Both the position numbers and the translations under genes were made by a program. A stretch of 10,981 nt of DNA, taken from contig JAEWKB010000107.1 in the NCBI GenBank assembly GCA_023386255.1, positions 1 through 10,981 on the forward strand, in the 5' to 3' direction. Under the pieces are notes generated by a model, which made no database searches, was not told the DNA's origin, and saw only the letters and a program-made list of their open reading frames with translations. Each line of letters starts with the position of its first letter. Positions within the stretch are counted from its first letter, which is position 1. The stretch comes from Bacteroidota bacterium. GTDB taxonomy: Bacteria > Bacteroidota > Bacteroidia > Flavobacteriales > Flavobacteriaceae. Positions 1-7,285 of this stretch are shown here, piece by piece.

Positions 1-272
1 ATATAACGATATATGCGTTACCCGAAACTTCCGGCCTCGGGTTTGGCTCTGTAATAACAGCTTTTGTAATTGGCAGTATAGTTATAACCTTTACCAATGG
101 CGGCACCGGCTTTTTTCCTGTGGCCATTGCCAAGATACTTACTATTTATGCGGTATCTTTTACTGCCGGCACGGCCTTCGGGTGGATTGTATGGGCATCG
201 CAAACAGGGCTTATAATTTTACTTGGCGGCCTCTCTTTTTTATTGTTGCCTTTACTTTATAAACGTAAATAA
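1..272 (+). CDS. Flippase-like polytopic membrane protein (lysylphosphatidylglycerol synthase TM-region family), 3' end only
   Basis: This is the C-terminal 89 codons of a gene that begins left of the window. The reading frame is open from base 3 to the TAA at 270-272. The visible protein is almost all hydrophobic: a stretch around GFGSVITAFVIG followed by a polar loop TNGGTGFFP, then two further membrane segments around YAVSFTAG to WIVWASQ and LIILLGGLSFLLLPLLY, ending in the basic tail KRK. The loop with conserved Gly/Pro after a membrane segment and the (A)FGW-I-W-x-SQ pattern match what I recall of the last helices of the YbhN/AglD/MprF-N-like flippase family (PF03706). Such proteins sit in the inner membrane and are thought to move lipids or lipid-linked substrates; the substrate here cannot be read. 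It ends 41 nt before the next start, so it is probably the upstream member of the same operon. Family assignment rests on a short fragment. Confidence 0.7.
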   Translation, partial: ITIYALPETSGLGFGSVITAFVIGSIVITFTNGGTGFFPVAIAKILTIYAVSFTAGTAFGWIVWASQTGLIILLGGLSFLLLPLLYKRK

Positions 273-313
273 TTGCTATATTGCCCCCTGTTTACTCCCC
301 TAAACGTAAGGCA

Positions 314-1465
314 ATGAAAATCAAACTTATAACGCTGTTTTTACTGGCTACAGCCACGCTTTTTGCCCAAAAGAAAAAAGAAGAATTCTATTCGGCAAAG
401 CTTGGCGAGAACAGGACAATCACTATTGTTACCCCTCCTTACTATAAAGACGAAAAAGACAAAGCATACCCGCTGCTTATAGTGCTTGACGGCGAATACC
501 TGCTTGACCCCTTTGCCGGAAGTTTTAATTACACTGCCTATTGGGATGACCTGCCCGAGGTGATAATTGTTTCTGTAAACCAGAACAAAGACAATATGCG
601 CGAGGCCGATACTGAATATGACACAGAAACAGGACTGCCATACGGTAAAGGAGCTGATTTTTATGAATTTATATCACAGGAACTTATACCTTACATTGAA
701 GAGGGCTATAACGTTGCGCCTTTTCGTGCTATTGCGGGGCATGGCATTACCGCCGGATTTATAAATGCATTCCTGTTCAAAGATAAGTCTGTTTTTAATG
801 CTTATATAGCCCTGAGCCCAAGGCTTACTGACCATATGGAAGAAATGCTTCCTGCACGGCTTTCAGCAGTAAAAAAGCCTGTGTATTATTATATGGCTGT
901 TGGCGATGGTGATGTAGGCAGCATACGCAAAAGGACAAAAACGTTAAATGACAGTTTGGCAACGGTTAAAAATCCTGCGGTAAAGTTCCGGTACGAAGAG
1001 TTTAAGGATGCTTCCCACTATGCTGTTGCCCCACGTGCCATACCCTCGGCTATATACCACATTTTTTCCTGCTACCAGCCCATTTCATCTACCGAATACG
1101 AAACCAAAATTGTTACCCTGCCATCAGGATACGCAAAATACCTCGAGGATAAATACGATGAAATGGAGAAGAACCTTGGTTTCCGCATTCCAATACGCCT
1201 AAACGACTTTAAAGCCATTGAAGCTGCCATTCTTAAAAATGGCGTATATGATGAATTGAGGGACCTGGGAGACCTGGCGCGGAGAAATTATCCCAAGACA
1301 ATTTTTGGGGAATACTATACTGCGTTGTTTTTTGAAATGACAGGCGACAAGAAAAGGGCAATAAAAACCTATGTGAACAGTTATTCCCTTAAAGGTGTGG
1401 CTGAATACAATAAGGATTTTATGATGAAGAAGGCCGAAACTATAAAAAGTGAGCTTAAAGATTAA
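314..1465 (+). CDS. Exported alpha/beta-hydrolase (putative esterase fold) lacking the nucleophile serine
   Basis: A 383-residue protein with an N-terminal signal peptide (MKIKLITLFLLATATLFAQ), so it should act in the periplasm or outside. I chose ATG 314 over an in-frame TTG at 281 because the signal peptide then starts directly at Met-Lys; TAAGG precedes it. After a beta-rich start, LLIVLDGEYLLD at about 48-59 fits the PF00756 putative-esterase fold (enterochelin esterase/Fes-like). The nucleophile elbow, normally G-x-S-x-G, reads A141-G-H-G-I-T-A: Gly144 stands where Ser is expected. A plausible acid (D198 or D200 in VGDGDVG) and a histidine (H235 in DASHY) are retained. The C-terminal 130 residues are helical, with a TPR-like stretch (YYTALFFEMTGDKKRAIKTY). 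The stop TAA overlaps the radA ATG by one base. Known: relatives hydrolyse esters. Inferred: this one is non-catalytic or uses another mechanism, perhaps as a binding protein. Confidence 0.8.
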   Translation: MKIKLITLFLLATATLFAQKKKEEFYSAKLGENRTITIVTPPYYKDEKDKAYPLLIVLDGEYLLDPFAGSFNYTAYWDDLPEVIIVSVNQNKDNMREADTEYDTETGLPYGKGADFYEFISQELIPYIEEGYNVAPFRAIAGHGITAGFINAFLFKDKSVFNAYIALSPRLTDHMEEMLPARLSAVKKPVYYYMAVGDGDVGSIRKRTKTLNDSLATVKNPAVKFRYEEFKDASHYAVAPRAIPSAIYHIFSCYQPISSTEYETKIVTLPSGYAKYLEDKYDEMEKNLGFRIPIRLNDFKAIEAAILKNGVYDELRDLGDLARRNYPKTIFGEYYTALFFEMTGDKKRAIKTYVNSYSLKGVAEYNKDFMMKKAETIKSELKD

Positions 1466-1467
1466 TG
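1463..1467 (+). other. TAATG stop-start overlap coupling the esterase-like gene to radA
   Basis: The TAA stop at 1463-1465 shares its last A with the radA ATG at 1465-1467. No clear Shine-Dalgarno sequence precedes this ATG (GAGCTTAAAGATTA), so radA translation probably depends on ribosomes finishing the upstream gene. This supports a single transcript. Confidence 0.7.
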
Positions 1468-2826
1468 GCTAAAATAAAAACTACTTTTTTTTGCCAGAAC
1501 TGCGGTACCCAATATTCAAAATGGCAGGGGCAATGCAATGCGTGCAAACAGTGGAACACTATTGTTGAAGAAGTAATACAAAAAGAAGAAAAACAGGCTT
1601 GGAGGCCTTCATCCCCCGAAACTAAAAGAGCGTCGAAACCGCTACGCATTACTGAAATTGATTCGGCGGCCGAAGTACGCATGGACACTACGGACGGCGA
1701 GCTGAACCGTGTGCTGGGCGGTGGCTTGGTACCGGGATCGCTTACGTTACTGGGCGGTGAGCCGGGTATAGGTAAAAGTACGCTGCTGCTGCAAATATCG
1801 CTGAAGCTGCCTTACCGCACCTTGTACGTATCTGGTGAGGAACGCCAAAAGCAGATAAAGATGCGCGCCGAAAGGATAACATCAAACGCCGATAACTGCT
1901 TTATCCTTACCGAGACTAAAACACAGAATATTTTCAAACAGATAGAAGCTATTGAACCTGAAGTGGTTATAATTGACTCGATACAGACGCTCCATTCCGA
2001 CTATATTGAATCATCTGCCGGGAGCATTTCGCAAATACGGGAAACCACTGCTGAGCTGATTAAGTTTGCAAAAGAGACCAATGTTCCTGTAATCCTTATT
2101 GGTCACATAACCAAAGACGGCAGCATTGCCGGGCCCAAAATACTGGAGCACATGGTTGATACGGTGCTGCAGTTTGAGGGCGACCGTAACCATGTGTACC
2201 GCATCCTCCGTTCGCTTAAGAACCGGTTTGGCTCTACCGCCGAACTGGGCATTTATGAAATGCAGGGTACAGGCCTGCGCGAGGTGGCTAATCCGTCCGA
2301 AATTCTCATTTCACATAAAGAAGAAGAATTAAGCGGTACTGCCATTGCTACCACGCTTGAGGGCATGCGCCCGCTGCTGGTAGAGATACAGGCACTGGTA
2401 AGTACAGCCGTGTATGGCACACCGCAGCGCAGCACTACAGGCTACAATGCCAAACGCCTTAACATGATACTGGCCGTGCTGGAAAAACGTGCGGGTTTCC
2501 GACTTGGGGCGAAAGATGTTTTCCTTAATATTACAGGTGGGATAAATGTTGATGACCCTGCTATAGACCTTGCGGTCGTGGCGGCTATACTATCATCAAA
2601 TGAGGATATTCCGGTAAATAAAGACTTTTGTTTTGCGGGTGAAATAGGCCTTTCAGGAGAGATAAGGCCTGTTAACAGGGTAGACCAACGCATACTGGAG
2701 GCTGAAAAACTCGGATTTTCTGCTATTTTTGTATCTAAGTACAACAAGATTTCGTTAAAAAATACAGGTATAGAGATTAAACTGGTGGCGAAGATTGAAG
2801 ATGTAGCGGCCCACCTGTTTGGTTAA
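1465..2826 (+). CDS. radA: DNA repair protein RadA (Sms), RecA-like branch-migration ATPase
   Basis: A 453-residue protein, the usual length for RadA/Sms. In order it has an N-terminal four-cysteine zinc finger (C10-x2-C13 and C24-x2-C27), a RecA-like ATPase core with Walker A GGEPGIGKST (K104, T106) and a Walker B-like VVIIDSIQTL around residue 168, the RadA signature KNRFG at 252-256, and a C-terminal Lon-protease-like domain with FAGEIGLSGEIRPV, which in this family is structural rather than proteolytic. RadA is known to act in the cytoplasm on recombination intermediates, driving branch migration and D-loop extension alongside RecA, and to affect survival of DNA damage. All hallmark motifs are intact. 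It is embedded between exported and membrane proteins: one base of overlap with the upstream gene and 12 nt to the downstream one, so it looks co-transcribed with them. I recall the same neighbourhood in other flavobacteria, but this was not checked here. Confidence 0.98.
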   Translation: MAKIKTTFFCQNCGTQYSKWQGQCNACKQWNTIVEEVIQKEEKQAWRPSSPETKRASKPLRITEIDSAAEVRMDTTDGELNRVLGGGLVPGSLTLLGGEPGIGKSTLLLQISLKLPYRTLYVSGEERQKQIKMRAERITSNADNCFILTETKTQNIFKQIEAIEPEVVIIDSIQTLHSDYIESSAGSISQIRETTAELIKFAKETNVPVILIGHITKDGSIAGPKILEHMVDTVLQFEGDRNHVYRILRSLKNRFGSTAELGIYEMQGTGLREVANPSEILISHKEEELSGTAIATTLEGMRPLLVEIQALVSTAVYGTPQRSTTGYNAKRLNMILAVLEKRAGFRLGAKDVFLNITGGINVDDPAIDLAVVAAILSSNEDIPVNKDFCFAGEIGLSGEIRPVNRVDQRILEAEKLGFSAIFVSKYNKISLKNTGIEIKLVAKIEDVAAHLFG

Positions 2827-2838
2827 CAACACACTATA

Positions 2839-4812
2839 ATGCGTAAAATAAACAAAAAGAAACTGGCATTTAATCTGCTGAAGATTTTTGCCGTTATCAT
2901 CATACTTGCTGTTATTTCGTTTTTTGCTTTCCGAAACATGGTTTTAGAAAAAGTCATGGATAAGATTGCCACAAAAATGGAAAGTGACTACAACAGTACT
3001 TTTAGCATAAAGTCGGCTGCTTTTAAAGGCGTGTCGGGGGTTGAGATGGAAAACATCACCATACAGCCTAAAGGCGCGCAAACATTGCTGCAGGTAGAAA
3101 GCATTAAAACATCTGTCAACCTGGCAAAGCTGCTTACAGGCAATATACAGCTGGGCACCCTGGAAATGAGGAACGGCTACGTTCAGCTGGTTAAGGACAG
3201 CATAGGCAGCAACTACGAACGCTTCCTTAAAAGCAAAAACAATGAGGAAGAAGAGAATGACACCTCTGAAAGAAGCTATGCTGAGAAAGCCTACCGAATC
3301 CTTACCAAAGCGCTTAACCTGGTACCAACGGACATGGCACTGGAAAACCTTACCCTGAAAGCAGACCACATGGGTAAAAAGATAAGCGTCCACCTGGACA
3401 GGATGAGGCTTGAGGATGAGCAGCTGAAATCGCAGATAGTTGTTACCACAAGCCAGCTGAAACAATCGTGGATTGTGAACGGATTTGCCGACCCCCGCAA
3501 CAAACAGGCCGACGTGAAGATATTTAATACTGACACTTCCCGCGTACAGATACCTTACCTTAACGAACGTTACGGGCTTATGGCCGGGTTTGATACCATT
3601 CGCCTGAATGTAGAAAACCTGGAGATGAGCGGCGGCGAAATGCACCTTGACGGGTATGCATCTATAACTAATTTTATGGTGAATCACCCTAAAATAGCCA
3701 AAAAAGATGTGGTTATTGATAAGGCCAGGTTTGATTACCGTTTCTTGTTTGGAGACGATTTTGTAGCACTGGACAGCACCTCCACCGCACAGCTTAACCG
3801 TATAAAGGTGCACCCGTTCCTTAAATATAGTGTAGCAGATGACACTACCTACCAGCTAAAGGCCAAGATACCAAAAATGAAAGCGCAGGATTTTATTGTG
3901 TCGCTGCCCAATGGGCTATTTACCAATTTTGAGGGCATGGAAGCCGAAGGTACTTTCAGCTATGACCTCAACTTCTTTTATAACAAGAACAAGCCCCGCA
4001 ATATTGTACTGGAGAGCAACCTGAAAAAAGACGGGCTGAAAATTATAAAATATGGCGCTGCGGACCTTAACAAGCTGAACGGCGCGTTTACCTACCGCGC
4101 TATAGAGAACGGTAAGGAGCAACGCCCGGTATTTGTAGGGCTTACAAATCCGTTTTACACACCGCTGCACGAAATATCACCTTACCTGCGCAAAGCGGTA
4201 CTCACCAGCGAGGACCCTTCTTTCTTCCGTCATCACGGGTTTATCAGCGAGGCATTTAAGCAATCCATCATCAGCAATATAAAAACAAAGAAGTTTACCC
4301 GCGGCGCCAGCACCATAAGCATGCAGCTGGTTAAGAACGTGTTCCTTACGCGCGAGAAAACATTGTCGCGCAAACTGGAAGAGATACTGCTGGTTTACAT
4401 ACTGGAAAATAACCGTATTGTGAGCAAGGAACGCATGCTGGAGGTATATTTCAACATAATTGAATGGGGCCCTAACGTATATGGCGTGGGCGAAGCGTCT
4501 CAGTATTATTTCCAGAAACACCCAAGTGAGCTATCACTTGATGAGAGTATTTACATGGCAAGCATTGTGCCGAGGCCAAAAGCCTTTATGTGGAAGTTTG
4601 ACAACAAGGGCAACCTGAAAGGTTATGCTGAGCGCCATAATGAATACATAAAGAGACTGATGCTTAGGAGAGGGCTTTTAATAGCCGAAGATACCATTGC
4701 CCAGACAGGTGACATTAATATAACCGGCATAGCCCGAAACAGGCTGAACATAAAAGTAGAGGAAGCCCAGGCTGAAAATGATTCCATCAGTTTTGAAGAG
4801 TTTGATTTTTAA
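2839..4812 (+). CDS. Membrane-anchored AsmA-like protein fused to a GT51 peptidoglycan glycosyltransferase domain
   Basis: A 657-residue protein. Residues 2-9 are basic and about 10-31 form one membrane helix, placing the rest in the periplasm. Residues about 40-420 are a long beta-rich region resembling AsmA/DUF748 proteins (SAAFKGVSGVEMENITI, LLTGNIQLGTLEMRNGYV). From about 440 comes a GT51 domain with all five motifs: E458-D-x2-F-x2-H-x-G, GASTISMQLVKN (490-500), R511-K-x2-E515, KERMLEVYFNIIEWG and GVGEASQYYF. E458 and E515 correspond to the two catalytic glutamates of GT51 enzymes, which polymerise lipid II into glycan strands. No transpeptidase domain follows; the tail after about 600 is short and charged. 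It is therefore monofunctional, unlike class A PBPs, and carries an unusual N-terminal module. It begins 12 nt after radA. What the AsmA-like part does (scaffold, lipid handling or positioning) is inference. Confidence 0.88.
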   Translation: MRKINKKKLAFNLLKIFAVIIILAVISFFAFRNMVLEKVMDKIATKMESDYNSTFSIKSAAFKGVSGVEMENITIQPKGAQTLLQVESIKTSVNLAKLLTGNIQLGTLEMRNGYVQLVKDSIGSNYERFLKSKNNEEEENDTSERSYAEKAYRILTKALNLVPTDMALENLTLKADHMGKKISVHLDRMRLEDEQLKSQIVVTTSQLKQSWIVNGFADPRNKQADVKIFNTDTSRVQIPYLNERYGLMAGFDTIRLNVENLEMSGGEMHLDGYASITNFMVNHPKIAKKDVVIDKARFDYRFLFGDDFVALDSTSTAQLNRIKVHPFLKYSVADDTTYQLKAKIPKMKAQDFIVSLPNGLFTNFEGMEAEGTFSYDLNFFYNKNKPRNIVLESNLKKDGLKIIKYGAADLNKLNGAFTYRAIENGKEQRPVFVGLTNPFYTPLHEISPYLRKAVLTSEDPSFFRHHGFISEAFKQSIISNIKTKKFTRGASTISMQLVKNVFLTREKTLSRKLEEILLVYILENNRIVSKERMLEVYFNIIEWGPNVYGVGEASQYYFQKHPSELSLDESIYMASIVPRPKAFMWKFDNKGNLKGYAERHNEYIKRLMLRRGLLIAEDTIAQTGDINITGIARNRLNIKVEEAQAENDSISFEEFDF

Positions 4813-4849
4813 CTCTTAGCAAAAAGTTAAGGGACAGCACCTTAGTAAA

Positions 4850-4888
4850 TTAGTTGTAATTTTTTTCTTAATTTTACGTATCAACTAA
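4850..4888. repeat. 7-bp inverted repeat upstream of the secreted dehydrogenase gene
   Basis: TTAGTTG at 4850-4856 is mirrored by CAACTAA at 4882-4888, separated by 25 nt of very AT-rich DNA, ending 9 nt before the ATG at 4898. The interval contains TAATTTTA (4869-4876), one mismatch from the Bacteroidota -7 consensus TAnnTTTG, but no well-spaced -33 element. It could be an operator, a leader hairpin or chance in AT-rich sequence. Confidence 0.25.
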
Positions 4889-4897
4889 AATTAAGCT

Positions 4898-6271
4898 ATG
4901 AAAACAACACTACTTTCTTTTGTATGCTTGCTATGCGGGCTTGCCTATGGGCAAACTATTGCATTGCAGCAATTTGCCACCGGTTTTAATGACCCTGTCG
5001 AAATTACTCACGCCGGCGACGCAAGGCTTTTTGTGGTACAGCAAAGCGGGCAGATAAGGATATTAAATGCTGATGGCACTATTAATCCCACTAATTTCCT
5101 GAATGTATCTTCATTAATTTCTACAGGCTCAGAAAGGGGATTGCTGGGCCTGGCATTCCATCCGCAATATACCACTAACGGATATTTTTATATCAACTAC
5201 ACCAACACGGCAGGTAATACGGTAGTGGCACGCTATACAAGGAGCGCCGGCAATCCTAATGTGGCCGATGCTTCGAGCGCACAGATAGTGCTTACGGTTA
5301 ACCAGCCATTTTCGAACCACAACGGCGGGTGCCTGCGCTTCGGGCCCGACGGTTACCTTTATATTGCGATGGGTGACGGCGGCAACGGCGGCGACCCTAA
5401 TAATAACGGACAGAACATAAACAGCCTGTTGGGCAAAATACTCCGCATAGATGTAAACACCGGTTCACCCTACAGCAATCCTTCCTCTAATGCATTTATA
5501 GGTGTGGATGGTGCCGATGAAATATATGCCACAGGGCTGCGCAACCCGTGGAAATTCTCGTTTGACAGGCAGACAGGCGATTTGTGGATTGCCGATGTTG
5601 GCCAGGGCCAGATAGAAGAGATTAACAAAGTGGCTGCCGGTACCGCCGCGGGGCTTAACTTTGGCTGGAGGTGCTATGAGGGCAGCCAGGTATATAACAC
5701 AACTGGCTGTACAGGTGTGGGTACCTATACTATGCCTGTAGCACAATATAACCACAGTAGCGGCGCCTGCTCTATAACAGGTGGCTACGTTTACAGGGGC
5801 AACACCTATCCTAACCTGCAGGGCAAATACCTGTTTGCCGACTATTGCAACAACCGCATAGGCTATGTGAGCAACACAGGCGGCAATATAACCTTTACCA
5901 ACAGCTTTTCAGGCAACTTTACCACCTTTGGCGAAGATATTAACGGCGAATTGTACATAGCCGGGGTTAACAGCGGCATTGTTTATAAAATAACAGATTC
6001 GTCAGCAGGAATTGCTGATCTTACAGCCAACGCGTTTGCGGTCTATCCGAATCCTGCCAAAGATGTAGTTTCAATCAGGAAAACTGAATCTGGCAATTAT
6101 CCTGTACAGGCGCAGATATATGATTTAAGCGGTAAGCTTGTACTGGAGAAGCCTTTGGCTGATATTGAAGAAAACACGATAGCTACCACTACCCTGACTT
6201 CAGGATTTTATATGATGAACATTACCGACAACAGTGGCAATAACTTCAGGCAAAAGCTGATGATAGAATAA
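4898..6271 (+). CDS. Secreted glucose/sorbosone dehydrogenase-like beta-propeller with type IX secretion sorting domain
   Basis: A 457-residue protein. A signal peptide (MKTTLLSFVCLLCGLAYG, likely cleaved before Q19) is followed by a six-bladed propeller-type domain of the PF07995 glucose/sorbosone dehydrogenase family. Recognisable elements are ERGLLGLAFHP, FSNHNGGCLRFGPDGYLYIAMGDGG, GKILRIDV, GLRNPWKFSFD, DLWIADVGQGQIEEIN and GGYVYRG. H141 (NHNGG) and R215-N216 (GLRN) align with the catalytic His and PQQ-site Arg-Asn of soluble PQQ glucose dehydrogenase, so PQQ-dependent sugar or polyol oxidation is plausible, but the substrate is unknown. Several cysteines in the last third could form disulfides. 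Residues about 380-457 (VYPNPAKD, IYDLSGKLV, GFYMMNI, final KLMIE) form a type A C-terminal sorting domain, the signal for type IX export and surface attachment or release. The gene stands alone, 85 nt after the GT51 gene, and ends at a strong terminator. Confidence 0.9.
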   Translation: MKTTLLSFVCLLCGLAYGQTIALQQFATGFNDPVEITHAGDARLFVVQQSGQIRILNADGTINPTNFLNVSSLISTGSERGLLGLAFHPQYTTNGYFYINYTNTAGNTVVARYTRSAGNPNVADASSAQIVLTVNQPFSNHNGGCLRFGPDGYLYIAMGDGGNGGDPNNNGQNINSLLGKILRIDVNTGSPYSNPSSNAFIGVDGADEIYATGLRNPWKFSFDRQTGDLWIADVGQGQIEEINKVAAGTAAGLNFGWRCYEGSQVYNTTGCTGVGTYTMPVAQYNHSSGACSITGGYVYRGNTYPNLQGKYLFADYCNNRIGYVSNTGGNITFTNSFSGNFTTFGEDINGELYIAGVNSGIVYKITDSSAGIADLTANAFAVYPNPAKDVVSIRKTESGNYPVQAQIYDLSGKLVLEKPLADIEENTIATTTLTSGFYMMNITDNSGNNFRQKLMIE

Positions 6272-6272
6272 T

Positions 6273-6304
6273 AAAAAAAGCCCGCTGTGCAGCGGGCTTT
6301 TTTT
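6273..6304. terminator. Bidirectional intrinsic terminator
   Basis: A perfect 32-nt palindrome: seven A, GCCCGCTG, TG, CAGCGGGC, seven T. The GC-rich stem (6280-6287 with 6290-6297) followed by a T7 tract is a textbook Rho-independent terminator on either strand. It begins 1 nt after the stop of the plus-strand dehydrogenase and ends 1 nt before the minus-strand stop of the OmpA-family gene, so one element serves both convergent transcripts. Confidence 0.95.
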
Positions 6305-6305
6305 A

Positions 6306-7265
6306 TTAAATTTCATTAAGCATCTTAGAAATTTCATCGAGTTTAGGAGTAAGGATTATCTCTATCCTCCTGTTCTTGGCTTTGCCTTCAGCATTCTCAT
6401 TGGTAGTAACAGGGGCAAATTCGCTCCTTCCTGCCGCGGTAAGGTTTTGCGGGTTTATGGCTTTGTTCTCCCTCAGTATCGTTACAATTGCCGTGGCACG
6501 CTTGGTTGAAAGGTCCCAGTTATCGGCAATAGGGCCGCTTCCTGCATATGGCACATTATCAGTATGGCCTTCAATAAGTACTGCAATATCAGGGTTTCCT
6601 GCCAATACTTTACCTACTTCAACCACAGCTTTTTTACCTTCAGCTCCTACAGTCCAGCTACCTGAACCGAAAAGCAGCTTATTCTCCATAGATACATATA
6701 CTTTGCCGTTCTTCTGCTCAACAGTAAGGCCTTTGCCTTCAAAGCTGTTAAGCGCTTTAGACAGTTTATCTTTAAGGGCTTTCATGCTGGCTTCCTTGGC
6801 AGCAATCATGCCTTCCAGTTCATCTACACGTGCAGAACGTTCCTGCAGGTCGCTCTTCAGTTTATTAAGCCTTTCCTGCTCTGCGGCAAGCGCTTTCTCT
6901 TTCGCCTCAAGCTGTGCCAGCAGTTCGCGGTTCTTTTTCATGTTGCTGTCCAGCGCGTCGCTGCTGTTCTTCTCCAATGCGCTGTATGAAGATTTCATGT
7001 TGTCCAGGTTGCTTTTTGTAGCCGCATAGTCTGACGCCAGCTTATCTCTTTCAGCCTTCAGCTTGTCGAGCTTAGCCTGGAGGTCTTTAGCCTGAAGGTC
7101 AAGCTGGTTCTTATCTTTGGTAAGTGCTGTATTTTCATCAGCCAGCGTACGGTTCTCTTTTTTCAGGTCGGCATACTTGTTCTCAAGGTCCTTGTATACT
7201 TTAGACGACACACAAGATGTGGTGAGCGCTAAAGCCAATAATCCTGCTGAAACTCTTCTAATCAT
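6306..7265 (-). CDS. OmpA-family lipoprotein with long coiled coil
   Basis: A 319-residue protein. A short signal sequence ends in LALTTSC with Cys18 as the probable lipidated residue (a loose lipobox, as is common in this phylum). Residues about 22-180 are a long charged helix rich in K, E, L and A with heptad character, i.e. a coiled coil (KYADLKKENRTLADEN, LAAEQERLNKLKSDLQ). Residues about 195-312 are an OmpA-like peptidoglycan-binding domain: VLIEGHTDNVPY with D236, WDLSTKRATAIV, LTAAGRSEFAPV and NRRIEIIL with R299/R300, the Asp and Arg positions that hold diaminopimelate in this family. The likely role is tethering the outer membrane to peptidoglycan with the coiled coil as spacer; a motility or transport accessory role cannot be excluded. 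It lies 20 nt downstream of xth on the same strand, so it is probably co-transcribed with it, and ends at the shared terminator. Confidence 0.93.
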   Translation of the reverse strand: MIRRVSAGLLALALTTSCVSSKVYKDLENKYADLKKENRTLADENTALTKDKNQLDLQAKDLQAKLDKLKAERDKLASDYAATKSNLDNMKSSYSALEKNSSDALDSNMKKNRELLAQLEAKEKALAAEQERLNKLKSDLQERSARVDELEGMIAAKEASMKALKDKLSKALNSFEGKGLTVEQKNGKVYVSMENKLLFGSGSWTVGAEGKKAVVEVGKVLAGNPDIAVLIEGHTDNVPYAGSGPIADNWDLSTKRATAIVTILRENKAINPQNLTAAGRSEFAPVTTNENAEGKAKNRRIEIILTPKLDEISKMLNEI

Positions 7266-7285
7266 TTTGTTGTTCTTATTGGTTA

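Noticed and set aside
18..203. 61-codon minus-strand open frame at the left edge
   Set aside because: The plus strand reads as a membrane protein tail with a proper stop. The antisense peptide is basic, low in hydrophobic structure and unsupported.
281..313. Upstream TTG start adding 11 residues to the esterase-fold protein
   Set aside because: The extra residues (PPVYSPKRKA) would precede the signal peptide; ATG 314 gives a standard signal sequence.
2944..3813. 289-codon minus-strand open frame opposite the AsmA-like region
   Set aside because: The plus-strand protein here has a coherent fold and motifs and continues into GT51. The antisense translation is rich in Cys, His and Val with no recognisable domain, as expected of a shadow frame.
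4809..4830. TTAACT / AGTTAA possible hairpin after the GT51 gene
   Set aside because: It is a 6-bp AT-rich stem with a 10-nt loop and no T-tract, overlapping the stop codon; too weak to call a terminator.
6376..7029. 217-codon plus-strand open frame opposite the OmpA-family gene
   Set aside because: Its Ser/Ala/Leu-rich translation is the mirror of the Lys/Glu/Ala-rich coiled coil; there is no independent support.
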